Part shown: one piece after another, positions 55,500 through 63,276 of the stretch
Layout: every line of letters starts with the position of its first letter
How positions within the stretch are numbered: the stretch's first letter is position 1
DNA from: UBA10349 sp003485905
GTDB taxonomy: Bacteria > Pseudomonadota > Gammaproteobacteria > Arenicellales > Arenicellaceae
DNA: 64,000 bases
Direction: 5' to 3'
Assembly (NCBI GenBank): GCA_943787185.1
Contig: CALSLL010000002.1
Location: forward strand, 806,001 to 870,000
Notes under the pieces: model-generated
The model's input: the letters and a program-made list of their open reading frames with translations, nothing else
Databases searched by the model: none
What the model was told of the DNA's origin: nothing
Made by a program: the position numbers and the translations under genes

Positions 55500-56336
55500 A
55501 TGATGGTTGATCAAAAAACACTTTTACGTGAACTTCAAGGGCTGCCTATAAACCCAACGGATGAAGCGGTCTTGACCACAGTCTTCGATATATACACAGC
55601 GTCTAATAGCGAAGTTAAGTTTGTTCAGTTGGGTGCCTACGATGGCTCCGGAGATATTTTTCAGGAAAAGTATTTGTGGCCTGATCAGCGACCTGATCTT
55701 TACGGTATATTGGTTGAACCATCTCCCGCGGCATTCGGCAGATTAAAATTGTTAGTTAATAATCGCATGGATTTAGCCACGAGGGTTACCTGCATAAATA
55801 AAGCTGTACACCCTATTGGCAAAACAGAATTGGATTTCTACCAAGTAGATGAGCTAATGCTTTTTCAAGAAGTAGGACAAGAAATTCTAGAACGTTACGG
55901 TATACATTTGGGTTCCTTTCAACGGATTTCTTCACTCGACCGACAGCATCTAGTTAAGCATTTTGAAAAGTTCAGAATAGAATCAAAGAGTTTGTTGAGC
56001 TCGAAAGAATTTTTGGACCGATTCAGTTTCAAGATATCTGTAGAAACTATCTCTGTTAGTGGACTCATCGATAGCCTCGTCAGTTTGGTTAGTCCTGTGG
56101 TGAGCGAGTTAGACCCTTCGGAGAGTGAATCGTTGATTGATCTGTTAATAGTTGATGTTGAAGGCGTCGATTTGTCTGTCATGGAATCTTTTTTCGCCGC
56201 TGGAATATTTCCGAAGATTATTATGTACGAAGATGTACATTTGGACTTGGGAGTTTCATCGTCTTTATTACTCAAAAACGATTACAAAAATATAAAACTG
56301 AGCGGCTATAATAGTTTAGGTGTTCGCCTGATGTAG
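55500..56336 (+). CDS. FkbM-type SAM-dependent methyltransferase
   Basis: A 278-residue Rossmann-fold methyltransferase of the FkbM-like kind. Motif I reads VKFVQLGAYDGSGDIF with a following GILVEPSPAAFGRLK (acidic end of beta-2), and the post-I motif region is LLIVDVEGVDLSVMESFF, typical of FkbM proteins that methylate sugar hydroxyls or other small glycan groups. The middle (about residues 125-185) is longer and has no recognised match. It opens the accessory island and runs in the same direction as the PqqD-like and epimerase genes. The acceptor is unknown. Confidence 0.75.
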   Translation: MMVDQKTLLRELQGLPINPTDEAVLTTVFDIYTASNSEVKFVQLGAYDGSGDIFQEKYLWPDQRPDLYGILVEPSPAAFGRLKLLVNNRMDLATRVTCINKAVHPIGKTELDFYQVDELMLFQEVGQEILERYGIHLGSFQRISSLDRQHLVKHFEKFRIESKSLLSSKEFLDRFSFKISVETISVSGLIDSLVSLVSPVVSELDPSESESLIDLLIVDVEGVDLSVMESFFAAGIFPKIIMYEDVHLDLGVSSSLLLKNDYKNIKLSGYNSLGVRLM

Positions 56337-56385
56337 TTTTGAGAATTTAAAAGAAGTGAATTATTTTATACATAGAGGATCATGG

Positions 56386-56490
56386 ATGCTTTTTAGTTAT
56401 AATCAGCCGCCCAAATTTATCTCTATTCTTAAACTGGCAATACTGCTCTATGAAGAACTATCAGCCAACACATTACCCCCGCATTATTGA
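56386..56490 (+). CDS. Possible 34-residue small ORF overlapping the PqqD-like start
   Basis: ATG 56386 lies six bases after AGAGGA (56374-56379), a better ribosome site than the one before the PqqD-like gene. It would encode 34 residues (opening MLFSYNQPPKF, with a hydrophobic centre), ending in TGA at 56488-56490, inside the PqqD-like gene in another frame. It may be a leader peptide, a coupling ORF or chance. No homolog is known to me. Confidence 0.3.
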   Translation: MLFSYNQPPKFISILKLAILLYEELSANTLPPHY

Positions 56491-56743
56491 GGAATACCAA
56501 GCATCCATTCTTGATGGAGAGTTGATATTGTACTCTGCGAAAAGCGAGAAAGTGTTTTACTTAAATGAGACTTCCAAACTGGTTTGGGATCTGTGTACTG
56601 GGAACATGACGGTGGAAAAAATCATAGGCTTATTAGCGGATGCATATCCCGATGCATCAGAAAAGATCTCAAACGATGTGCATAATGTACTCGATAATCT
56701 TTACGAAGGCGGGGCTATCTTATTTAGCGATTCGCCGGCATAA
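56450..56743 (+). CDS. PqqD-like protein (RiPP recognition element fold)
   Basis: A 97-residue PqqD-family protein. These winged-helix proteins bind leader peptides of ribosomally made, modified peptides and present them to tailoring enzymes. The family pattern is clear: GELILYSAKSEKVFYLNETSKLVWDLCTG, followed by TVEKIIGLLADAY and a helix VHNVLDNLYEGGAIL. No radical-SAM enzyme, peptidase or lanthipeptide-type synthetase is next to it, so it is either a stand-alone RRE or a relative with another role in polysaccharide loci, where lone PqqD-like genes also occur. It is followed 79 bases later by a tiny GTG-start ORF and then the epimerase. Confidence 0.8.
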   Translation: MKNYQPTHYPRIIEEYQASILDGELILYSAKSEKVFYLNETSKLVWDLCTGNMTVEKIIGLLADAYPDASEKISNDVHNVLDNLYEGGAILFSDSPA

Positions 56744-56822
56744 AACTTACTCTTTTTTATCAAATTTGCCTATTATGATATCCGGTGGCAATACTCCAAT
56801 TACTACCTGAAAAACGAGGCCC

Positions 56823-56945
56823 GTGGATACGAATGGTAAACTTAGTTTCGTGCAGGCTGAGTCCACCGTCATTAGTGAGTATCATCGCCCTTTTGTCTCA
56901 AAACTTTCGTACAAAGCGAATACTTTGTTTAGGGTAGATAAATGA
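56823..56945 (+). CDS. Possible 40-residue small ORF coupled to the epimerase gene
   Basis: GTG 56823, with GAGG four bases upstream, opens a 40-codon ORF (MDTNGKLSFVQAESTV... ending FRVDK) bounded upstream by an in-frame TGA at 56808. Its TGA stop (56943-56945) overlaps the epimerase ATG (56942) as ATGA. There is no other credible start. The peptide is mixed polar/aromatic with no cysteines, repeats or double-glycine leader. It may be a coupling ORF for epimerase translation or a candidate peptide substrate for the neighbouring PqqD-like protein. No homolog is known to me. Confidence 0.45.
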   Translation: MDTNGKLSFVQAESTVISEYHRPFVSKLSYKANTLFRVDK

Positions 56946-57904
56946 AATCGATTGTTGTGTGTGGCGCCGGTGGTTTTATCGGTAGTCATTTAGTAAATAG
57001 ATTAAAGGAGGAAGGCAACTGGGTGCGGGGTGTTGATTTGCAGTTTCCTTCTTTTGATCGATCACCAGCTGATGATTTTATAGTGGGTGATTTACGCGAT
57101 CCGAATATTTGTGATGCGGTAATTGATCGAGAATTTGACGAGGTATATCAACTAGCCGCCGATATGGGTGGCGCTGGTTATATATTTACTGGAGAAAACG
57201 ATGCAGATGTGATGCATAATTCAACGCTGATAAATATCAACATCCTGCATCGCTGCGCTAAAAAAGGCGTTGGTAAGATATTTTATTCTTCGTCTGCCTG
57301 CGTGTATCCAGAGCGTAATCAGTTGGATCCAGATAATCCGAAGTGTGCTGAAGATACGGTTTATCCGGCTGACCCAGATAGCGAGTATGGTTGGGAAAAA
57401 TTATTTAGCGAACGATTGTATTTGTCATTCAAAAGAAATTATGGCCTAGACACAAGAATCGCCCGTTTCCATAATATATTTGGTCCAAAAGGCACATGGC
57501 AAGGTGGCCGTGAGAAAGCACCCGCAGCACTATGTCGAAAGGTGGCAGCTGCTGCCGATGGAGGTGAAGTAGAAATATGGGGTGACGGGCAACAAACCCG
57601 ATCATTTTTATATATTGATGAGTGTTTAGAAGCTATACAGCGATTGATGGCGTCTGGTTTTCATGGGCCGATGAATATTGGCTCTGACCAAATGGTCAGC
57701 ATTAATCAACTCGCCAGTATGATTGCAAAAGTCGCTGGTAAAAATATTAAGATAAAGAACATACCTGGCCCATTGGGTGTTCGAGGACGGACATCGGATA
57801 ATGCTTTGATCGCAGATAAGCTGGGTTGGGCACCAACTCTTCCGCTCGAAGATGGTCTCACTATCACTTATACATGGATAGAAAATCAATTGAAGCAGAA
57901 TTGA
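56942..57904 (+). CDS. GDP-mannose 3,5-epimerase-like NAD-dependent sugar epimerase
   Basis: An extended short-chain dehydrogenase that would turn GDP-mannose into GDP-L-galactose or GDP-L-gulose. It has the Rossmann motif GAGGFIGS (8-15), ADMGGAG (73-79), SSSACVYPE, catalytic Y149-x3-K153 (YGWEK), and RFHNIFGPKGTWQGGREKAPAA, a segment characteristic of GDP-mannose 3,5-epimerases, plus LGVRGRTSDNALI near the C-terminus. 320 residues is slightly shorter than plant enzymes. Specific substrate needs testing. It is coupled to the 40-codon ORF upstream and converges with the GT60-like gene. Confidence 0.85.
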   Translation: MKSIVVCGAGGFIGSHLVNRLKEEGNWVRGVDLQFPSFDRSPADDFIVGDLRDPNICDAVIDREFDEVYQLAADMGGAGYIFTGENDADVMHNSTLININILHRCAKKGVGKIFYSSSACVYPERNQLDPDNPKCAEDTVYPADPDSEYGWEKLFSERLYLSFKRNYGLDTRIARFHNIFGPKGTWQGGREKAPAALCRKVAAAADGGEVEIWGDGQQTRSFLYIDECLEAIQRLMASGFHGPMNIGSDQMVSINQLASMIAKVAGKNIKIKNIPGPLGVRGRTSDNALIADKLGWAPTLPLEDGLTITYTWIENQLKQN

Positions 57905-58035
57905 TGCTGGGATTCGATATCCGCGCGGGTCTCATTCAGGTATTTCCTCTCAGTTAGCTGAGCGACTGTGCGCCATTCTAGATTAAAATTATTTGAAGGC
58001 GATTCTATTTTTTTTGTACTAGCTCATACAATTCG

Positions 58036-59172
58036 CTACAAGTCTTCGTGGAATTGTTTTAGATAACCTTCGTTCTGGGTGTGCGGCCAAAGCATGTAGG
58101 TAACTGGTTGATCTTCAAGTTCCTCATGAATATCTATATAGGGAGCCTCAACTGTTGGGATGTCATCGCCGTATAAATCGACTCTATATAATTCTTTGCC
58201 ATTAATATCCTTTAGTGAAAAAATCATATAGTCATAGGCTTTGCGGCTTTTGATTGTAGACATATCCAACTGCACGGTTTGTTTGAAGTGGCAGGGAATA
58301 GGCTGTCTGTTTAGTGCGTTAGCAAAGTTAATTTCTGTGTATTCTTCAAAATCCGCCAAAGTACGTATTGATCCCAAACCATATTTCCCCAAGTTAGTGT
58401 GGTCGCCAATAAAAAGGTCATGCAGCCTGTCGATGGCTTGTGGGTGTTGATTTTGATGATGATCAGCATCATGGGTGGGCATAGAATGTTTATATAGATG
58501 CCAGATTAAATCTTCGTTTGGGCAGTAGGCGTCATAGCCATGGGTATAGGCCCGAGCAGAAAGCGCAATTTCTTCGCCGGAGTAGTAGTGTTCAGGGTCG
58601 TACTCTACTTCTTGACAGAAATTTCCATGCGCAAATATTTGTCCGGCAGCAATAAATTTAGACGGCGCGGGTTTGCTGGTGTCTTCAACTATCTCAGATT
58701 TAAACACAGTAGTTAAATTTCGAAGAACTCGATTTAAAATTAGACGTTGCATTCCGTGCTTTTTTTGTTTGAATTCAACCCCTTCGATATATTCAAATGG
58801 CGCGGGGTAGGTACTAATAATGGGCTTATTACTATCAATGCTGTTTAGCATAGCGATATAGCGTTCATCCCAGTTTTGAGCAAACCTGGTGTGCGCGTCG
58901 ATTTGAAGGGTGTACCTTTCACCATCATATAGAAGATTGGTTTGATTTCTCGCCCAGCAACATCCTCGACTATTTTCATAGTAGGTCTGACTAATTTTAA
59001 TTCTAGGGTTGTTTACGAACTCGTCCAGATCCAAAAAGGTACGTTCATCGTATTGCCAACATATGCCAAATGTCAGTCTTTCGGGATACTTCGCAGCGTC
59101 TAAAGCACTGCGAATAGTTAATGGAAGTTCTACATCGCGATAAGATGCAATTTGAATAAATATTTGATCCAT
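58036..59172 (-). CDS. GlcNAc-transferase family (GT60/Skp1-type) glycosyltransferase
   Basis: A 378-residue GT-A-type glycosyltransferase of the PF11397 family, named for the Dictyostelium enzyme that adds GlcNAc to hydroxyproline of Skp1. Hallmarks are IFIQIASYRDVELPLTI at the start, FGICWQYDERTF, the SRGCCWARNQ segment, and the metal-binding D-x-H in QIDAHTRFAQNWD (D92). A GEEIALSARAYTHGYD segment follows. This family acts on polypeptides in the known case, so the neighbouring acidic protein is a possible acceptor. ATG 59172 is preferred to TTG 59184. The next gene upstream on the same strand ends 41 bases before this start. Confidence 0.85.
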   Translation of the reverse strand: MDQIFIQIASYRDVELPLTIRSALDAAKYPERLTFGICWQYDERTFLDLDEFVNNPRIKISQTYYENSRGCCWARNQTNLLYDGERYTLQIDAHTRFAQNWDERYIAMLNSIDSNKPIISTYPAPFEYIEGVEFKQKKHGMQRLILNRVLRNLTTVFKSEIVEDTSKPAPSKFIAAGQIFAHGNFCQEVEYDPEHYYSGEEIALSARAYTHGYDAYCPNEDLIWHLYKHSMPTHDADHHQNQHPQAIDRLHDLFIGDHTNLGKYGLGSIRTLADFEEYTEINFANALNRQPIPCHFKQTVQLDMSTIKSRKAYDYMIFSLKDINGKELYRVDLYGDDIPTVEAPYIDIHEELEDQPVTYMLWPHTQNEGYLKQFHEDL

Positions 59173-59212
59173 TAGGAAAAGCAATAAATGCCAGGCTTGT
59201 CCGAAGTGCGGT

Positions 59213-59602
59213 TTAGTGCCGATTTATTGATTCGGTTTCGACACAGAGCAAACTTGCAGACATAAAATAAACTGCATCGTTACCGGCGCCAGCTGAGTTT
59301 AGATACATTAACTCGTTTTGACTGGCATCATCGGAAGTTAAGTGATTATTTAACATTTTCAGTATCGGAGAATCTGGTTGAGTAATGAATTCAAACGGAT
59401 CGGCCCCTTTAAGGAATACTTTTGCCAAACACAAATTTTCCGCTTGGGTGTCTATCAGTGCAGCATTATCAGCGAGAGAAGCAGTGTCTGAAGCACTAAT
59501 TTTGTTATCAGTATCAGTTTGAATTGTTGGGGGTTGCTGTTGCTCAACGGCATCTTCTAGATTTATAACGAATATAGGTATTTTTCTAATGTCAATTTTC
59601 AT
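59213..59602 (-). CDS. Orphan acidic protein upstream of the GT60-like gene
   Basis: A 129-residue protein of unknown family, no signal peptide, and rich in Asp, Ala, Ser, Thr and Gln. The start MKIDIRKIPIFVINLEDA superficially resembles the first strand of GT25 enzymes but the rest does not. Residues 20-60 are a low-complexity Q/P/T/D/S/A segment, including QQQPP and DTASLADNAALID; the C-terminal half (AKVFLKGADPFEFITQPDSPIL) looks folded. It is just upstream of the GT60-like gene in the same orientation, so the two are probably cotranscribed. It could be the acceptor or a partner of that transferase; this is inference. Confidence 0.65.
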   Translation of the reverse strand: MKIDIRKIPIFVINLEDAVEQQQPPTIQTDTDNKISASDTASLADNAALIDTQAENLCLAKVFLKGADPFEFITQPDSPILKMLNNHLTSDDASQNELMYLNSAGAGNDAVYFMSASLLCVETESINRH

Positions 59603-59780
59603 AAATATTTTAATTATTGCAATTTTGTAGTTGCCTACTTGAAAATCATCGGTTTCGAAATTTAAGTCTAAGCAGTTTATACTTCATTAGCTGGTAATTG
59701 CACGATGCTCCGAAATCTAAACCATTTAGGATAAAGCCGGGGTCTCCATTTATTTTCTAAATCGTCGTAGCGCTTAAATT

Positions 59781-60341
59781 ATGGCATCTCTTAAAGACCA
59801 ACTATTAAAAACCGGATTAACTGATAAACATTCAGTTAAGAGTACACGCAAGAAAAAGTCGCCTAAACTCGCTAAAAAAGCTCGGGGTACCGAATATTCT
59901 GAGGGTGTGAAATTGGTGGGGCAAGCGCAGCGCGAAAAAGCAGTTCGCGATACTGAGCTGAATAGAGTGCGCCAATCTAAAGTGGAAAAGAAAGCGCAAA
60001 ATGCGCAAATTAAGCAGCTAATTGATACCAGTAAAATTGATAGGGCCGATGGGGAATTGACTTATAATTTTGTATTCGAAGGGAAAGTTTCAACTATTCA
60101 CGTGACCAGTGATCAGCAAAAGCAGCTCACTCGCGATCAAATTTGTATAGTTAATAACGGAGGTGATGAAACCAGTCGACGCTTTGAGTTGGTGCCAAAA
60201 GTGGTGGCTGACAAAATCGCACAACGTGATGAGCGTTACGTTCTTATTAATCAAACCAGCAATGAATCAAGTCAGGACAACTCCGGAATTGACGATGATC
60301 CTTATGCGGACTATCAAATACCCGACGACTTGATCTGGTAA
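59781..60341 (+). CDS. DUF2058 (YaiL-like) nucleoid/RNA-associated protein
   Basis: A 186-residue protein of the DUF2058 family (E. coli YaiL). The N-terminal third is lysine-rich (MASLKDQLLKTGLTDK, then RKKKSPKLAKKARG), with a helical middle (NRVRQSKVEKKAQNAQIKQLI) and a C-terminal globular region beginning YNFVFEGKVSTIHVT and ending in PDDLIW. Annotated elsewhere as a polynucleotide-associated protein of unknown function. It sits between the accessory island and fadH and marks the return to core genes. No operon partner is evident. Confidence 0.87.
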   Translation: MASLKDQLLKTGLTDKHSVKSTRKKKSPKLAKKARGTEYSEGVKLVGQAQREKAVRDTELNRVRQSKVEKKAQNAQIKQLIDTSKIDRADGELTYNFVFEGKVSTIHVTSDQQKQLTRDQICIVNNGGDETSRRFELVPKVVADKIAQRDERYVLINQTSNESSQDNSGIDDDPYADYQIPDDLIW

Positions 60342-60368
60342 TTTGGGTTCCTATTCGAGTTCCTATAG

Positions 60369-62387
60369 TTACAAATTGACAGCTAAGCGGGTACCTTGAT
60401 CAATCGCTCGCTTTGCATCCAATTCAGTCGCAAGGCTTGCACCCCCGATAATGTCGATGTGATTGGTTGTGCTTTTTAGCTCTTCGTACAAACTGTTATT
60501 TGATACCTGTCCTGCGCAAATAATAATATTGTTCACTTCCAGCAATTGAGTCTTCCCGCCAATTTCAATATGAACTCCTTTGTCATCTATCTTTTGGTAG
60601 CTAACGCCTGACATAAAGTTAACACCTTCGCGTTTTAAGGTGGCTCGATGAATCCAGCCAGTTGTTTTACCTAAGCTACCGCCAGGCTTGCTCAATTTTC
60701 GTTGTAGCAGGTAAATCTGGTTTCCAGTGGGTTCAAAGCGTGGTTTTATAAGTCCCCCAGAATGCTCAAGTTTAGGGTCAATTCCCCAACACTCTAACCA
60801 CTTGTTACGATCAAGAGTATAGGAATGATCTTTGTGGCAAAGGAACTCAGCTACGTCAAAGCCAATCCCACCAGCCCCTATAATCGCGACGCGTGGACCT
60901 ATAGTCTGCGGGAGATTTAAAGCTTGCTGATACGACAATACCATTGGGTGCTCAATTCCCGGAATTTGTGGTGTTCGGCCAACAACACCCGTAGCTATAA
61001 CTACGTGGTCGTAATTCTGCTTATCTAGTTCAGTGCACGTGGCGGTCGTATTAAGTTTAACCTCGACGCCTTCTTTTTTGAGCATGGTGGTGTAGTAACG
61101 CAAACTTTCAAGGAACTCTTCCTTACCAGGTATTTTACTGGCGAGTTTGAACTGCCCACCTATATCCGGGCTGGATTCGTAGAGCGTCACCGAGTGACCG
61201 CGTTGCGCGGCCGTAACAGCGCATGAAAGGCCCGCTGGGCCCGCCCCAATGATTGCTAGCTTTTTAGGTGCTCTTGACTTACGGATTGTGAGTTGCGTTT
61301 CGTGACAAGCTCTTGGGTTGAGCAAGCAGCTGGCGATTTGGTTTTTAAACGTGTGATCCAGGCAAGCTTGATTGCAAGCGATGCAAGTATTTATTTCCAG
61401 GCTTTTCTGTTGCTCGGCTTTAAGCATAAATTCTGGGTCTGCCAATAGCGGGCGAGCCATTGAAACCATGTCGGCACAGCCATCGGCTAATATACTTTCA
61501 GCAGTCTCTGGGGTATTTATGCGGTTGCTGGTGACCAGCGGGATGTTTACTTCACCCATCATGCGTTGAGTAACCCAGGAAAAGGCGGCGCGCGGCACCG
61601 AAGTGGCGATCGTGGGTATTCGAGCCTCATGCCAACCAATACCAGTGTTAATAATGTCAGCGCCCGCGTGTTCGATTGCCTTAGCAAGATGAACAATCGT
61701 AGGCCAATCACTACCCATTTCAACTAGGTCTAGCATTGAAAGCCGGTACATAATAATAAATTCGTCAGCGACGGCGGCACGACTCCGTTTTACAATTTCT
61801 GTGGCAAAGCGCTCAGCTTCACCCAAAGCCCATTGGTCTGTGCGGACGTTGGTTCTAGCAACTAGAAATTGATTTATTAAATACCCCTCCGAGCCCATAA
61901 TTTCGACACCGTCGTAGCCGGCTTTAGACGCGAGAACTGAGGCATTTACAAATTGTTCAATTGTCCGTTCAACACCGTTTGCGGATAGGGCTGAGGGTTT
62001 GAAGGGGCTTATTGGTGATTTGATTTTGGATGGGGCGACAACAAAAGGTTGATAGCCGTAACGACCAGCGTGCAAAATTTGTAATAGTATTTTTCCGCCA
62101 TTTTGATGCACAGCATCCGTTATTAAACGGTGTTTCTTTGCGTGTCGGGATTTGCTCATAGTAGCCGCAAAGGGTTTGAGCTGTCCCCGAAAGTTAGGTG
62201 AAAAACCACCTGTTACCATTAAACCTATACCACCTGCTGCTCGTTCTGAGTAGAAAGCCGCCAGCCTTTCGAATCCACCCCGTTTTTCTTCGAGCCCGGT
62301 GTGCATAGAGCCCATTATCGCCCGGTTCTTAAGCACGGTATTCCCAAATTTTAAGGGTGAAAACAAATTTGGGTATAGTGGGTGCAT
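60369..62387 (-). CDS. fadH: NADPH-dependent 2,4-dienoyl-CoA reductase
   Basis: FadH reduces 2,4-dienoyl-CoA intermediates of unsaturated fatty acid breakdown, using FMN, FAD and a 4Fe-4S cluster. From ATG 62387 the protein is 672 residues, matching E. coli. The N-terminal TIM-barrel OYE domain has YPNLFSPLKFGNTVLKNR, SMHTGLEE, and ILQILHAGRYGYQPF. Cluster cysteines lie in CIACNQACLDHTF and CLLNPRAC. The C-terminal flavin/NADPH domain has AIIGAGPAGLSCA and AIIGAGGIGFDVAEFL. A GGTGA site precedes the preferred ATG; an in-frame extension to 62450 is unlikely. It is divergent from a TetR gene. Confidence 0.95.
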   Translation of the reverse strand: MHPLYPNLFSPLKFGNTVLKNRAIMGSMHTGLEEKRGGFERLAAFYSERAAGGIGLMVTGGFSPNFRGQLKPFAATMSKSRHAKKHRLITDAVHQNGGKILLQILHAGRYGYQPFVVAPSKIKSPISPFKPSALSANGVERTIEQFVNASVLASKAGYDGVEIMGSEGYLINQFLVARTNVRTDQWALGEAERFATEIVKRSRAAVADEFIIMYRLSMLDLVEMGSDWPTIVHLAKAIEHAGADIINTGIGWHEARIPTIATSVPRAAFSWVTQRMMGEVNIPLVTSNRINTPETAESILADGCADMVSMARPLLADPEFMLKAEQQKSLEINTCIACNQACLDHTFKNQIASCLLNPRACHETQLTIRKSRAPKKLAIIGAGPAGLSCAVTAAQRGHSVTLYESSPDIGGQFKLASKIPGKEEFLESLRYYTTMLKKEGVEVKLNTTATCTELDKQNYDHVVIATGVVGRTPQIPGIEHPMVLSYQQALNLPQTIGPRVAIIGAGGIGFDVAEFLCHKDHSYTLDRNKWLECWGIDPKLEHSGGLIKPRFEPTGNQIYLLQRKLSKPGGSLGKTTGWIHRATLKREGVNFMSGVSYQKIDDKGVHIEIGGKTQLLEVNNIIICAGQVSNNSLYEELKSTTNHIDIIGGASLATELDAKRAIDQGTRLAVNL

Positions 62388-62536
62388 ATTTTCACCAGTT
62401 GTTATTTTAAGGGCGATGGGTGTCCCAAAAATACTCAAACAAACCTTCAAATGCAGGTTCTTTTCTGGCTTGTATAAGGACGGATGCCACCCATGAGGCG
62501 CCAGTTCTAGATATTAACGGTTTTGACGTTGTCTAG

Positions 62537-62560
62537 TTGCGCGAGTATAGTTTAGCGCAA
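62537..62560. promoter_or_regulatory. Candidate operator upstream of the interrupted TetR gene
   Basis: TTGCGC-N12-GCGCAA is a perfect 6-base inverted repeat ending at the A of the TetR ATG (62560). Such spaced palindromes are typical of TetR-family autoregulatory sites, and it lies in the spacer shared with divergent fadH. Binding is inferred only. Confidence 0.4.
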
Positions 62561-63162
62561 TGATAAAGAAAGAGACATATCATCATGGAAACTTGCGTCA
62601 AACTCTTATCGAAGAGGCGCATGATCTAATAGGTGAAGTTGGGTTGACCAATCTATCTATGCGTAAACTTGCGGAATAGGCTGGTGTTTCTCGAACCGCT
62701 GCATATCATCATTTTAAGGATAAGCGTGCGCTGTTGATTGCGATAGCACGAGATGGTTTTAACCAGCTTAAGGAGAAAACTGATCAGATAGCCGATGATC
62801 TATCTGCCAAGGAAAAAATGGTCCAACGATGTGAGTTATATTTAAACTTGGCGTTCAGTGATCCTGCTTTATATGAATTGATGTACGGCAGAGTTATTTG
62901 GGGTGAGGGGGTATCCGATACGAATTTGGAAGGCCAGGCTTCACAAATGTTTAAGAATTATTGCGAGTTTTATGCGAAGTTGTTGGCGACAAATCAAATC
63001 CATTTGGTCAAGAAGCCAGCGGTTGTTGCACGAATCCATTGGGCTACATTACACGGATTAGCTCGTTTATACGTTGATGGGGTTACTCGAGTAAAACCCA
63101 ATACGCATAAATTGGCGGTGGACATTGTTGATATGCAAATGGCGGGTACTGCAGTTAGGTAA
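62560..63162 (+). pseudogene. TetR family regulator interrupted by an in-frame TAG at codon 40
   Basis: The frame from ATG 62560 to TAG-free end 63162 encodes a 200-residue TetR regulator, but TAG at 62677-62679 interrupts the helix-turn-helix just before the recognition helix: LSMRKLAE-stop-AGVSRTAAYHHFKDKRAL. Downstream codons are in the same frame with no other damage through to the C-terminal helical domain. The position normally holds Glu, Arg or Ala; a single base change would restore it. It is divergent from fadH and precedes an acyl-CoA ligase, so it likely regulates fatty-acid use. Error, nonsense mutation or readthrough remain open. Confidence 0.85.
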
Positions 63163-63276
63163 TTTGAGCAATTAAAATCGAAGGTTATTCCCGTTTGATT
63201 GGTGTCGAGTCCCTGCTTATTTTTATGGCTAGTTGACCGTTTTAAATTGAATAGAAAGTAAAGGTTTGATGTTGGC

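Noticed and set aside
57945..58020. Terminator made of CTCAG-TTAG-CTGAG plus the T run near 58010 between the epimerase and the GT60-like gene
   Set aside because: The hairpin is short and the T run lies about 45 bases away, so they do not form one intrinsic terminator.
6877..62679. TAG as a reassigned sense codon
   Set aside because: lpxB, rnhB and dnaE all end naturally with TAG, and only two internal TAG codons were noticed in ~60 genes, so code reassignment is not supported.
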